Shown in pieces: positions 19,994 to 29,009 of a DNA stretch of 64,000 nt (within the stretch, counting starts at the first letter, position 1; every line of letters starts with the position of its first letter). The stretch is from Mycobacterium seoulense (lineage in GTDB: Bacteria > Actinomycetota > Actinomycetes > Mycobacteriales > Mycobacteriaceae). The stretch spans positions 1,488,001-1,552,000 of the forward strand of contig NZ_AP022582.1 in the NCBI RefSeq assembly GCF_010731595.1. The letters run 5' to 3'. The position numbers and the translations under genes were made by a program. Under the pieces are notes generated by a model. The model saw only the letters and a program-made list of their open reading frames with translations, was not told the DNA's origin and did no database searches.

Positions 19994-21229
19994 ATGGATT
20001 TCGGGGCGTTACCGCCGGAGATCAACTCCGGCCGCATGTATGCGGGCCCGGGTTCCGGGCCGATGATGGCTGCGGCGGCCGCGTGGGACGAGATCGCCGC
20101 GGAGGTGGCGACGGCGGCCAGTGGCTGCAACTCGGTGGTCTCGGAACTGACCGGTGGGCCGTGGGTCGGGCCTGCGGCGTGGTCAATGGTGTCGGCGGTG
20201 ACGCCTTATGTGAGTTGGTTGGGTGCGGTTGCGGCCTTGGCCGAGCAGACGGCTAGCCAGGGGCGGGCTGCGGCGGCGGCCTTCGAGGCGGCGTTCGCGA
20301 TGACGGTGCCGCCGCCGGTGATTGCGGCCAATCGGATGCTGTTGGCGACGCTGGTCGCAACGAATTTCTTCGGACAGAACACACCGGCGATCGCGGCCAC
20401 CGAGGCCGCCTACATGGAGATGTGGGCCCTGGACGCGGCGGCAATGTATGGCTATACCGCCGCCTCGGCGGCCGCGACCGAGTTGGCTCCGTTTACCTCG
20501 CCACCGAACACCACCAGCCCCGAGGGGGTGGCCCATCAGGTGTTAGCGGTAACACAGGCCGCGCAAGCCCCGGCCGTCGACTCCGCCCGGACCGCGGTCT
20601 CGAGCACCTCGCCGTTCGCCACGGTCGCCGCCCCTCAAGCCGCGACGACGATCAACGCGTCGGACCCGGGGCCGCTGGCCTGGCTATGGAACGCGATCCG
20701 GGACTTCCTGCAGTACGGGCCGCCCACCCCGACCAACAATTACCTGGGGCTCGCACCCTCCATGTACACGGCAGTCCTCAAGCAGACGACCGGTCTGGCG
20801 TATTTTTCGAACGGCCTGGCAAACTTCGGGATGTCGATCGCGCAGCAGTTGACGACCGGTCCCGGTGGTGCCACGGCCGGTGCTGGTGGTGCCTGGTTCC
20901 CGACGCCGCAGTTCGCCCATTTGGGTCTTGGCAACCTCGGCAGTATCGGCGGCGGCGCTGTGTCTGCTGGTACCGGGCAGGCCGCCCAGGTCGGAGCGTT
21001 GTCGGTGCCCCAGCACTGGGCCACGCTGACCTCCGCGGTGAGCCCCGCCAACGCCGTCGAGACGGAGTTCGCCGACGTGCATCCTGGGGCCGCCGCGAAT
21101 CCGCCGGGCAACGCGCTGCTGCGTGGAATTCCGGCCGGTGCGGTCGGCCGGCGTACCGGTGCCGCCGGTTACTCACACAAATACGGATTTCGCCACAGCG
21201 TGCTCACGCGCCCGCCGTCGGCGGGATAG
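19994..21229 (+). CDS. PPE family protein, PPE-SVP subgroup (PPE27-like)
   Basis: 411 residues from ATG 19994, beginning [23 protein letters not shown] domain with WVGPAA; SVP motif GALSVPQHW; end [17 protein letters not shown]. It is the counterpart of the PPE at 16597 in the second PE/PPE module, but protein and DNA have diverged. The start lacks its own Shine-Dalgarno and instead follows a small upstream frame. Expected ESX-5 substrate chaperoned by EspG5. Confidence 0.93.
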   Translation: MDFGALPPEINSGRMYAGPGSGPMMAAAAAWDEIAAEVATAASGCNSVVSELTGGPWVGPAAWSMVSAVTPYVSWLGAVAALAEQTASQGRAAAAAFEAAFAMTVPPPVIAANRMLLATLVATNFFGQNTPAIAATEAAYMEMWALDAAAMYGYTAASAAATELAPFTSPPNTTSPEGVAHQVLAVTQAAQAPAVDSARTAVSSTSPFATVAAPQAATTINASDPGPLAWLWNAIRDFLQYGPPTPTNNYLGLAPSMYTAVLKQTTGLAYFSNGLANFGMSIAQQLTTGPGGATAGAGGAWFPTPQFAHLGLGNLGSIGGGAVSAGTGQAAQVGALSVPQHWATLTSAVSPANAVETEFADVHPGAAANPPGNALLRGIPAGAVGRRTGAAGYSHKYGFRHSVLTRPPSAG

Positions 21230-21573
21230 CAATCGGAAATGCGCACACCACAACCGTTTTCGGCGCGGCCGGATTTTATCCCCGGCGGGCTGCGCCGAGG
21301 ACCGGCCGCGGCAAAATCTGGCGTTCTCGCGCGCGGTTCGGCGCTCTTCATTGGTGCCCGCCGCAACGGTGTTATTCCAGCTCAAGCCCCGCTGGCGGCC
21401 GGCCTATCCGCGCTTCCCCCGCTATTGGTGGCGCCGCTGTGGCCGCCGGCCGAGAGGTCCACGCGCCCGGCGTCGCCGCGATCACCGAATTCGGCAACTG
21501 GCAGCCGACCACATTCGCATTACCGTCAGTGACTACTCAAGCAAACATCCATTACGGATTTAAGGGGTAATCG
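21230..21573. other. 344-base intergenic region between two PPE genes
   Basis: No gene or clear hairpin recognised. AAGGGG at the right end provides the ribosome site for the GTG-started PPE at 21574. GC is lower in the last 80 bases, as expected for a promoter. Confidence 0.35.
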
Positions 21574-22782
21574 GTGTTCGATTTCGGGGCGTTTCCGCCG
21601 GAATTCAATTCGGCGCGCATCTATTCCGGTCCGGGATCGGGGTCGTTGATGACCGCCGCGTCGGCGTGGAACTCGGTGGCTGCCGAGTCGAATGCGGCGG
21701 CGTCGAGCTATGACGCGCTGATCACCGCGCTCAGCAGTGAGGAGTGGCTGGGGCCGGCGTCGGGCGCGATGGCCGCGGCGGTGCAGCCGTATCTGGACTG
21801 GTTGACCGCGACCGCCGCCCAGGCCGAGCTGGCCGCCACCCAGGCTCAGGCGGCGGCGGCAGCCTACGAGACGGCGCTGGCGTCGTCGGTGCCGCCGCCG
21901 GTGATCGCGGCCAACCGGGCACAGACGTCGCAGCTGACCGTGACCAACGTGCTGGGGCAGAACACCCCGATGATCGCGCAGCTGGAAGCCCAGTACGGAG
22001 AGTATTGGGCGCAGGACGCCGGCGCGATGTACAGCTATGCGGCTCAGTCGGCGACGGCCACCAAGAGCCTGTCGACGTTTCAGTCCGCACCGAAGATCAC
22101 CAACGACGCCGGCACGGCCACCCAGGCCGGGACGGTCGCCCGGACCACGGCCAGCACCGCCGCGGGCAACACGGCCAACACCGCGCAAAACGCGGCGACG
22201 ACCACCGCGACCGCGGCCCCTCAGCTCGCGGCCGCGACAACGCAGACGGATCCGTTCAGCGAGATCTGGTTCCTGCTGACCGGGCAGTCCGTCTTGCCGA
22301 CGAACCTGGGGGCGCTCGTGAACGGCTACACCCCGTTCGCCGGCCTCTTCTATAACACCGAGGGTCTGCCGTACTTCAGTGTCGGTATGGGCAACTTCGG
22401 TGTGCAGATGGCCAAGACCCTGGGAGTGATCGGCGGTGCGGCCCCGGCGGCGGCCAAGGCCCTGCCCGGCCTGGGCGGGCTGGGTGGCCTGCTCGGCGGT
22501 GGTGCCGGAGCGGTGCACCCGGCGGCGGCCATCGGCGGGGCCGCCTCCATCGGCGGCAAGCTGTCGGTGCCGGTGGCCTGGACCGGCGGCCCGGCGATCC
22601 CGGCGATGACCCACTCGGCGATTCCGGTCAGCGCCATCAGCGCAGCGCCCGAGGCCGGGGGACCGGGCAACCTGCTCGGTGGCATGCCCCTGGCCGGCGT
22701 CGGCAGCGGCACCCACGCCGGTGCCGGACCCCGATACGGGTTCCGCCCCACCGTCATGGCCCGACCCCCCTTCGCCGGATAA
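21574..22782 (+). CDS. PPE family protein, PPE-SVP subgroup (PPE26-like, copy 2)
   Basis: 402 residues from GTG 21574 with TAAGGGG upstream. The PPE domain starts VFDFGAFPPEFNSARIY with WLGPAS. From about residue 259 to the end, sequence is identical in protein and DNA to the PPE at 18314; the first two thirds are clearly different in DNA and partly in protein (for example FPPEFNSARIYS against [12 protein letters not shown]). So two PPE proteins of this locus have variable, PE-binding heads and one shared, exposed tail. Confidence 0.94.
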   Translation: MFDFGAFPPEFNSARIYSGPGSGSLMTAASAWNSVAAESNAAASSYDALITALSSEEWLGPASGAMAAAVQPYLDWLTATAAQAELAATQAQAAAAAYETALASSVPPPVIAANRAQTSQLTVTNVLGQNTPMIAQLEAQYGEYWAQDAGAMYSYAAQSATATKSLSTFQSAPKITNDAGTATQAGTVARTTASTAAGNTANTAQNAATTTATAAPQLAAATTQTDPFSEIWFLLTGQSVLPTNLGALVNGYTPFAGLFYNTEGLPYFSVGMGNFGVQMAKTLGVIGGAAPAAAKALPGLGGLGGLLGGGAGAVHPAAAIGGAASIGGKLSVPVAWTGGPAIPAMTHSAIPVSAISAAPEAGGPGNLLGGMPLAGVGSGTHAGAGPRYGFRPTVMARPPFAG

Positions 22783-22784
22783 CC
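22346..22784 (+). repeat. 439-bp exact repeat, copy 2
   Basis: Identical to 19092-19530 with a constant offset of 3254 bases. The left border falls inside a variable linker of the PPE gene and the right border is two bases after its stop. Confidence 0.93.
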
Positions 22785-23082
22785 CCGTTGATGGCTCGAC
22801 ATGACCTACGGGTTAACAGAGGGGGTCGGACGCGGGCGGGGACGCCGCGGTCCCGGGCCCGTCGCGATGAGGCTTGGGGCCATCGCGGGCGGCCCATCCA
22901 CCGGTTGCTAGCGGATCGTCGGGAGATAACGGCAAACGGATTTTTAAGGGGCTTGCCCTGCGGCAGCGCCCCGGCAGGCGTCGACCAGGTTCTTTACCCA
23001 CCGACTGCGTCACAGTTTGCTGTGACGAAGCTGAAAGGGAGGCGGTCCGGGCCAAACGCTGTTACTGTGGCGTTACTAAAAA

Positions 23083-23162
23083 TGAATTCGTCGTACCGTC
23101 ACGTGAACAGTTGCAAACAGGCGGCTTCCGAAAGAGCTTCACAGGCCGCTGTCATCTACTCT
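23083..23162 (+). promoter_or_regulatory. TGAAT/TGAAC pair at 21-bp spacing with TACTCT -10 element
   Basis: TGAAT at 23083 and TGAAC at 23104 repeat the 21-base spacing of the two other arrays; TGAACAGTTGC matches their core TGAACAGTYGGC. A possible -10 box TACTCT is at 23157-23162, 53 bases on, one helical turn further than in the others. It would start a short leader for the PE gene at 23201. The rest of the 22785-23200 gap has no gene. Confidence 0.5.
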
Positions 23163-23200
23163 CTGCAGAGTCGGGGATTGAACTTAGGAGGGAATCAAGC

Positions 23201-23500
23201 ATGTCTTTCGTGACCACACAGCCGGAGGCTTTGGCTGCGGCGGCCGGAAACCTGCAGGCCATTGGCTCAACGCTGAGCGCTCAGAACGCGGCTGCCGCCG
23301 CCCCCACGACCGGGGTGGTTCCGGCTGCGGCCGACGAGGTGTCGGCGCTGACGGCGGCGCAGTTCGCGGCGCACGCGCAGATGTACCAGGCGGTCAGCGC
23401 TCAGGCCGCCGCCATTCACGAGGCGTTCGTGAACACTCTGTCGATGAGCTCGGGCTCCTACGCTGCGACCGAGGCAGCCAACGCAGCTGCTGCGGGCTGA
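23201..23500 (+). CDS. PE family protein (PE19-like)
   Basis: 99-residue PE-only protein from ATG 23201 with TTAGGAGGG upstream. Starts [28 protein letters not shown] carries the YxxxE export signal. Closely related to the PE at 18006. In M. tuberculosis the gene at this place, pe19, is a target of phosphate control, which fits the repeat array upstream. Unlike the first PE it is followed by 291 bases and then esxM rather than by a PPE gene. Confidence 0.94.
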   Translation: MSFVTTQPEALAAAAGNLQAIGSTLSAQNAAAAAPTTGVVPAAADEVSALTAAQFAAHAQMYQAVSAQAAAIHEAFVNTLSMSSGSYAATEAANAAAAG

Positions 23501-23791
23501 TCGGACCGGCGGTTGGATGGTTTGGGGACGGACGTCATCGACGTGGTCTTCCGCCGCCCGACCGCCCAGCTACCGATGATCTCGGGGGCTGACGGCCGGA
23601 CAACTCAAACGCCGGGGTTCGGGTTTGACGTCCGTCTCACCGTGTTACAGCGACCGGTGGCCGCCGGCTGACGGGAAGGGGGGATCATCCTTTTGTATTC
23701 GGCTCGGCGGTTCGCCAGCGCGTGACCGGTCCGGCCATCGTCGTAACCACAGCAAGTATCTGAGTACTCACTTATTAAGGAGACAGCCAGC

Positions 23792-24088
23792 ATGGCAACA
23801 CGTTTTATGACGGACCCGCACGAGATGCGGGCGATGGCGGGCCGCTTCGAGGTGCACGCCCAGACGGTTGAGGACGAGGCCCGCAAGATGTGGGCGTCGT
23901 CGATGAACATCGCCGGCTCTGGCTGGAGTGGTCAGGCGCAGGCGACCTCGTACGACACCATGGGTCAGGTCAACCAGGCCTTCCGCAACATCGTCAACAT
24001 GCTCCACGGGGTGCGCGACGGGCTGATCCGCGACGCCAACAACTACGAGCAGCAAGAGCAGGCCTCGCAGCAAATCCTCGGCAGCTAG
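23792..24088 (+). CDS. esxM: WXG100 protein EsxM (QILSS/CFP-10-like subfamily)
   Basis: 98 residues from ATG 23792 with AAGGAG at a proper distance. The helix-turn-helix hairpin has SGWSG (WXG turn) and the C-terminal YEQQE gives YxxxE, the secretion signal. Matches the EsxM/J/K/P/W group; the frame is full length, without the premature stop known from some M. tuberculosis lineages. It pairs with EsxN, whose gene follows after 50 bases, and the dimer is exported by ESX-5. Confidence 0.95.
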   Translation: MATRFMTDPHEMRAMAGRFEVHAQTVEDEARKMWASSMNIAGSGWSGQAQATSYDTMGQVNQAFRNIVNMLHGVRDGLIRDANNYEQQEQASQQILGS

Positions 24089-24138
24089 CGCTAAAAACCG
24101 CGGCTGCGTACCATTCCAGACATTAGGAGAACACCGTT

Positions 24139-24423
24139 ATGACAATCAATTACCAGTTCGGCGATGTCGACGCCCACGGTGCCTTGATCCGCGCCCAGGC
24201 CGCGTCTTTGGAGGCTGAGCACCAGGCCATCGTTCGTGATGTGCTTGCTGCGGGTGACTTCTGGGGCGGCGCCGGTTCGGTGGCCTGCCAGGAGTTCATC
24301 ACCCAGTTGGGTCGCAACTTCCAGGTGATCTACGAGCAGGCCAACGCCCACGGGCAGAAGGTGCAGAGCGCCGGCAGCAACATGGCCAGCACCGACAGCG
24401 CCGTTGGGTCCAGCTGGGCCTAA
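24139..24423 (+). CDS. esxN: WXG100 protein EsxN (ESAT-6-like, Mtb9.9 family)
   Basis: 94 residues from ATG 24139 (TAGGAG upstream), beginning MTINYQFGDVDAHGALIRAQ. FWGGAG is the WXG turn. This is the Mtb9.9 subfamily with EsxI/L/O/V. Heterodimer partner of EsxM. A degraded second copy lies at 32395. A 14-bp hairpin follows the stop. Confidence 0.95.
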   Translation: MTINYQFGDVDAHGALIRAQAASLEAEHQAIVRDVLAAGDFWGGAGSVACQEFITQLGRNFQVIYEQANAHGQKVQSAGSNMASTDSAVGSSWA

Positions 24424-24436
24424 CCCCAACTTCAGG

Positions 24437-24471
24437 CGCGGCAGCACACCACACACCGGTGTGCTGCCGCG
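24437..24471 (+). terminator. 14-bp perfect hairpin between esxN and espG5
   Basis: CGCGGCAGCACACC at 24437-24450 pairs fully with 24458-24471 over a 7-base loop. It lies 13 bases after the esxN stop. It could end, or thin out, transcription so that abundant EsxM/EsxN are made with less of the downstream machinery, or protect the esxN message from 3' decay. Confidence 0.65.
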
Positions 24472-24510
24472 TCCTGCGGTTACCGTGCACTTTGAACCCT
24501 TGAGGTAGTG

Positions 24511-25413
24511 ATGGACCAACAGACCGCCCGCACCGACATCACCGTTAACGTCGACGGTTTCTGGATGCTCCAGGCCCTTCTGGACATCCGGCACGTCGCG
24601 CCGGAGTTGCGCTGCCGGCCATTTGTTTCTACCGACTCGAGCGACTGGCTCAACGAGCATCCCGGCATGGCGGTGATGCGCGAGCAGGGCATCGTCGAAA
24701 ACGATCAGGTGAATGAACATGTGGCCGCTCGGATGAGGGTGCTCGCCGCGCCGGACCTCGAGGTCATCGCCCTGCTGTCGCGGGGCAAGCTGCTCTACGG
24801 CGTGGTCGACGACGAAAACCAGCCACCCGGTTCGCGCGACATTCCCGACAACGAGTTCCGCGTGGTGCTCGCGCGTCGTGGTCAGCACTGGGTGTCGGCG
24901 GTACGCGTCGGCAGCGACATCACCGTCGACGACGTCGCCATCGCCGACAGCGCCTCGATCGCCTCCCTGGTCTTGGACGCGCTGGAGTCGATACACCACG
25001 CCGAGCCCGCGGCGATCAACGCGGTGAACGTGCCGCTGGAAGAGATGCTGGAAGCGACGAAGTCGTGGCAGGAGTCGGGCTTCAACGTGTTTTCCGGCGG
25101 TGACCTGCGGCGGATGGGCGTCAGCGCCGCCACCGTGGCCGCGCTGGGACAGGCCCTCTCGGATCCGGCTGCCGAGGTCGCGGTGTACGCGCGCCAATAC
25201 CGGGACGATGCGAAGGGCCCCAGCGCCTCGGTGCTGTCGCTCAAAGACGGTTCCGGTGGCCGCATCGCCCTCTACCAGCAGGCGCGGACGGCCGGGTCGG
25301 GCGAAGCCTGGCTGGCCATCTGCCCGGCAACCCCCCAGTTGGTGCAGGTGGGCGTCAAGACCGTGCTGGACACGCTGCCCTACGGCGAGTGGAAAACCCA
25401 CAGCAGGGTCTGA
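24511..25413 (+). CDS. espG5: ESX-5 PE/PPE-specific chaperone EspG5
   Basis: 300 residues from ATG 24511 (MDQQTARTDITVNVDGFWML), strongly matching Rv1794. TGAGG at 24501-24505 is the ribosome site; the GTG just before the ATG is less likely. EspG5 is a cytosolic protein that binds the tip of the PPE domain, keeps PE/PPE dimers soluble and delivers them to ESX-5. Its position between substrates and core membrane genes is the standard order. Confidence 0.95.
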   Translation: MDQQTARTDITVNVDGFWMLQALLDIRHVAPELRCRPFVSTDSSDWLNEHPGMAVMREQGIVENDQVNEHVAARMRVLAAPDLEVIALLSRGKLLYGVVDDENQPPGSRDIPDNEFRVVLARRGQHWVSAVRVGSDITVDDVAIADSASIASLVLDALESIHHAEPAAINAVNVPLEEMLEATKSWQESGFNVFSGGDLRRMGVSAATVAALGQALSDPAAEVAVYARQYRDDAKGPSASVLSLKDGSGGRIALYQQARTAGSGEAWLAICPATPQLVQVGVKTVLDTLPYGEWKTHSRV

Positions 25414-25549
25414 CATTCGACGAAACATAAAGTTCACCAATGTCTTTGCACTCAACATGCGGTTGAGAAGCCAACACGGCATACTTCTCTAAGAGGTTCA
25501 GCAAATCTCTAACCACTGTCACCACAGGTTTAATCGCAAGGCGGGGTAG

Positions 25550-25681
25550 ATGGAATTCGGAATAGTCGAGCTGCACTTTCCCGGGGGCCGCAGCCCCTCG
25601 GAAAGCGGGCCGGCGCACACCCTCGCCCGGCTGGCGGCGCGGGGTTACACGTTCACGACGGTAAGGGGTTCAGGGCGATGA
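25550..25681 (+). CDS. candidate 43-residue small ORF coupled to eccD5
   Basis: ATG 25550 with AGGCGGGG just upstream begins a frame MEFGIVELHFPGGRSPSESG ending in TGA at 25679-25681. That stop overlaps the eccD5 start as ATGA, the usual sign of translational coupling. No family resemblance. It could be a leader peptide, a real small protein, or chance; high-GC codon pattern is only partly convincing. Confidence 0.35.
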   Translation: MEFGIVELHFPGGRSPSESGPAHTLARLAARGYTFTTVRGSGR

Positions 25682-27189
25682 CTGCGGTTGTTGAAGCGCT
25701 ACAGCCTGACGTTGAGGGAATTTCGCAGCCTCGGGCGGTCGTGGTCGGCGTCATGGCCGGCGCGGGCGTACAGATCGGCGTCCTGCTGGACGCCAACGCC
25801 CCCGTCTCGGTGATGACCGAGCCGCTGCTGAAGGTGGTGAACAGCCGCCTCAGGGAACTCGGCGAGACCCCGCTGGAGGCCACGGGCCGCGGCAGGTGGG
25901 CTCTCTGCCTCGTCGACGGCAGCCCCTTGCGGGCTACCCAGTCCCTGACCGAACAGGACGTCTACGACGGCGACCGGCTGTGGATCCGATTCATCCAGGA
26001 CACCGAGCATCGCTCGCAGGTCATCGAGCACATCTCCACCGCCGTCGCGGCGGACCTTAGCAAGCGGTTCGCCGCGATCGACCCCGTCGTCGCGGTGCAG
26101 GTCGGCGCGTCGATGGTCGCCGCGGGCGTCACCGCCGCCTCGGGCTTGCTGCTCTGGTACCGGTGGCACCACAACTCCTGGATGCCGACGGCATACTCCG
26201 CGGTGATCGCCGCGGCGGTGCTGGGCGTTTCGCTGATGCTGCTGATGCGGGCACGCACCGATCAGGACCGCCGCATCGCCGACATCATGCTGCTGAGCGG
26301 CCTGACCCCGCTCACGGTCGCCGCCGCGGCGGCTCCCCCCGGGGGAGTCGGTTCCCCGCACGCGGTGTTGGGCTTCGGCGTGCTCACCATCGCCGCGATG
26401 CTCGCCGTGCGTTTCACCGGACGCCGGTTGGGGCTTTACACCGCGCTCATCACCGTCAGCGTGGTCACGGCGCTTGCGGCCCTGGCCCGCATGGTCGCGA
26501 TGACCAGCGCCGTGACGCTGCTGACCAGCGTCGTCCTGGTGTGCGTGCTCGTGTACCACACCGCTCCGGCGCTCTCGCGCCGGTTGGCCGGCATCCGTCT
26601 GCCGGTGTTCCCCTCGGCGACCAGCCGGTGGGTGTTCGAGGCCCGGCCCGACCTGCCCACCACCGTGGTTCGCTCCGACGGTGGACCCCCGGTGCTCGAG
26701 GGGCCCGCGTCCGTCCGCGACGTCTTGGTGCAGGCCGAGCGCGCCCGTTCCTTCTTGACGGGCCTGCTGATCGGGCTCGGTGTGCTGATGGTCGTCTCGT
26801 TGACGGCGTTGTCGGACCCCCACACCGGCCAGCGCTGGCTGCCGCTCCTGCTGGCCGGCTTCAGCGCCGGGTTCCTGATGCTGCGCGGACGCTCCTACGT
26901 CGACCGCTGGCAGGCGATCACCCTGGCCGTCACCGCCGTCCTCATCGTCGGAGCCGTGGTGGCGCGGTACGCGCTGGTGTTGCAGTCGCCCCTGGCGGTG
27001 TCCGTCAGCGCGGCGATCCTGGTTCTGCTGCCGGCGGCCGGCCTGACGTCCGCGGCCGTGGTGCCCAACACGATCTACAGCCCGCTGTTCCGCAAGTTCG
27101 TGGAATGGATCGAATACCTCTGCCTGATGCCGATCTTCCCGCTGGCATTGTGGTTGATGAATGTCTATGCAGCCATCCGCTACCGGTAG
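25678..27189 (+). CDS. eccD5: ESX-5 membrane channel component EccD5
   Basis: 503 residues from ATG 25678. The first ~100 residues form the ubiquitin-like cytosolic domain (VVVGVMAGAGVQIGVLLDA...), followed by about eleven membrane helices from residue ~135 to the end, finishing [11 protein letters not shown]. Two EccD copies per protomer line the ESX-5 membrane complex. Matches Rv1795. The 3' end overlaps the start of mycP5. Confidence 0.95.
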   Translation: MTAVVEALQPDVEGISQPRAVVVGVMAGAGVQIGVLLDANAPVSVMTEPLLKVVNSRLRELGETPLEATGRGRWALCLVDGSPLRATQSLTEQDVYDGDRLWIRFIQDTEHRSQVIEHISTAVAADLSKRFAAIDPVVAVQVGASMVAAGVTAASGLLLWYRWHHNSWMPTAYSAVIAAAVLGVSLMLLMRARTDQDRRIADIMLLSGLTPLTVAAAAAPPGGVGSPHAVLGFGVLTIAAMLAVRFTGRRLGLYTALITVSVVTALAALARMVAMTSAVTLLTSVVLVCVLVYHTAPALSRRLAGIRLPVFPSATSRWVFEARPDLPTTVVRSDGGPPVLEGPASVRDVLVQAERARSFLTGLLIGLGVLMVVSLTALSDPHTGQRWLPLLLAGFSAGFLMLRGRSYVDRWQAITLAVTAVLIVGAVVARYALVLQSPLAVSVSAAILVLLPAAGLTSAAVVPNTIYSPLFRKFVEWIEYLCLMPIFPLALWLMNVYAAIRYR

Positions 27190-28990
27190 TAGCAAGGTGT
27201 GGCGAGGGCGCGCATCCGCTGCGGCCCTCGCCGCAGTCTTGCTCGCCTCAGGAGCACTGGCCGGCTTGCCGCCCGCCTCTGCGATCTCGCCGCCGACGAT
27301 CGACCCGGGCGCGGTGCCGCCCGATGGTCCGCCCGGTCCGCCGGCGCCGATGAAACAGAACTCGTACTGCACCGAGGTCGGGGTGCTGCCGGGCACGGAC
27401 TTCCGGTTGCAGCCCAAGTACATGGACATGCTGAACCTGCAGGAGGCATGGCAGTTCGGCCGTGGCGCCGGCGTGAAGGTGGCCGTGATCGACACCGGCG
27501 TGAGCCCGCACCCGAGGTTTCCCCACCTGATCCCCGGCGGTGACTACGTCATGGGCGGCGACGGGCTGTCGGACTGCGACGCGCACGGCACCATGGTCGC
27601 GTCGATGATCGGTGCCGCCCCGGCCAACGGCGCCGGGGTGCCACCGGCCGCGCCGCGCCGACCGGTGACCATTCCCACCACCGAACCGCCACCGAAAGCG
27701 CCGCCACCCCAGACGGTGACGCTGTCGCCGTTGCCGCAGACCGTGACGATGGTTCCCCCGTCTCCGCAGGATCAACAACCGGCTCCGGGACCGTTCGGGC
27801 TGCCACCGCCAGCGCCGCCGCCGGCGCCCGCGGGCCCACCACCGGGACCACCGCAAGGCGGGCAGGCCCCGGCGGGCAGCCACGGCGGCGGCACGGTGAC
27901 GATACCGAGCTACGCCGGCGGCGGCCACGTGGTCCGGGTCGACCACCCGCGCCCGCTCGACCCACCGCCACCTCCACCCCCGCCGCCACCGGCGCCGACT
28001 GCGGGTCCCGACGCGTTCAGCGGCATCGCACCGGACGTCGACATCATCGCGATTCGCCAGTCCAGCCAGGCCTTCGGTCTCAAGGACGCCTACACCGGCG
28101 ACGAGGACCCGCAGACCAGGGCGAAGATCGACGACGTTCAGACGATGGCGCGGGCGATCGTCCACGCCGCCAACATGGGCGCACAGGTGATCAACATCTC
28201 GGATGTGACCTGCATGAGCGCGCGCAACATCATTGACCAGCGCGCGCTGGGCGCCGCGGTGCGCTACGCGGCGGTCGACAAGAACGCGGTCATCGTGGCC
28301 GCGGCCGGCGACACCAGCAAGAAGGACTGCAAGCAGAACCCGCCCCATGATCCGTTGCAGCCCAACGACCCTCGCAACTGGAATGCCGTCACCACCGTCG
28401 TGACGCCGTCCTGGTTCAGCGACTACGTGCTGACGGTCGGTGCGGTCGACGAAGACGGTCGGCCGTTGACCCAGGGCAACCAGGGTCAAGCATCGACGAG
28501 CGTGGCCGGCCCGTGGGTGGGCATCGCCGCACCGGGCACCGACGTGGTCGGGCTATCCCCCCGGGACGACGGCGTCGTCAACGCGATCGACGGACCGGAC
28601 AACACGCTGCTGGTTCCGTCGGGCACCAGCTTCTCGGCGGCGATCGTGTCCGGCGTCGCCGCGCTCGTTCGCGCCAAGTTCCCCCAACTGTCGGCATACC
28701 AGGTCATCAACCGGTTGACCCGCACCGCACGCGCACCCGCGCGCGGCGTGGACAACCAGATCGGCCACGGCATCGTCGACCCGGTGGCGGCGCTGACGTG
28801 GGACGTGCCCGACGGGCCGCTCAAGCCGCCACAGCAGCTTTCGGCGCCGCTCAACATTCCGAAGCCGGCCCCGCCCCGGGATATGGTGCCGGTGTGGGTG
28901 GCCGCCGGGGGCTTGCTCGGGGCGCTGTTGATCGGTGGGGGCGTGTTTGGTACGGCGATGCTGATGAAGCGATCGCGGAAGCAGCAATGA
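27161..28990 (+). CDS. mycP5: mycosin MycP5, subtilisin-like serine protease of ESX-5
   Basis: 609 residues from ATG 27161 (ATG 27167 is the other choice and fits M. tuberculosis better). A signal peptide ([19 protein letters not shown]) precedes the subtilase domain with Asp111 in VAVIDTGV, His142 in DAHGTM and Ser490 in SGTSFSAA. Between His and Ser lies a very Pro-rich loop of about 130 residues, longer than the family core and typical of MycP5. One C-terminal helix and RSRKQQ anchor it. Mycosins cap and stabilise the periplasmic face of the channel. Confidence 0.95.
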   Translation: MSMQPSATGSSKVWRGRASAAALAAVLLASGALAGLPPASAISPPTIDPGAVPPDGPPGPPAPMKQNSYCTEVGVLPGTDFRLQPKYMDMLNLQEAWQFGRGAGVKVAVIDTGVSPHPRFPHLIPGGDYVMGGDGLSDCDAHGTMVASMIGAAPANGAGVPPAAPRRPVTIPTTEPPPKAPPPQTVTLSPLPQTVTMVPPSPQDQQPAPGPFGLPPPAPPPAPAGPPPGPPQGGQAPAGSHGGGTVTIPSYAGGGHVVRVDHPRPLDPPPPPPPPPPAPTAGPDAFSGIAPDVDIIAIRQSSQAFGLKDAYTGDEDPQTRAKIDDVQTMARAIVHAANMGAQVINISDVTCMSARNIIDQRALGAAVRYAAVDKNAVIVAAAGDTSKKDCKQNPPHDPLQPNDPRNWNAVTTVVTPSWFSDYVLTVGAVDEDGRPLTQGNQGQASTSVAGPWVGIAAPGTDVVGLSPRDDGVVNAIDGPDNTLLVPSGTSFSAAIVSGVAALVRAKFPQLSAYQVINRLTRTARAPARGVDNQIGHGIVDPVAALTWDVPDGPLKPPQQLSAPLNIPKPAPPRDMVPVWVAAGGLLGALLIGGGVFGTAMLMKRSRKQQ

Positions 28991-29009
28991 GGGCGGAGCA
29001 GCAACGGTC

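Noticed and set aside
25699..28489. Long minus-strand frames across eccD5 and mycP5
   Set aside because: Composition is that of antisense frames (rich in Arg, Gly, His, Gln); no ribosome sites or family resemblance.
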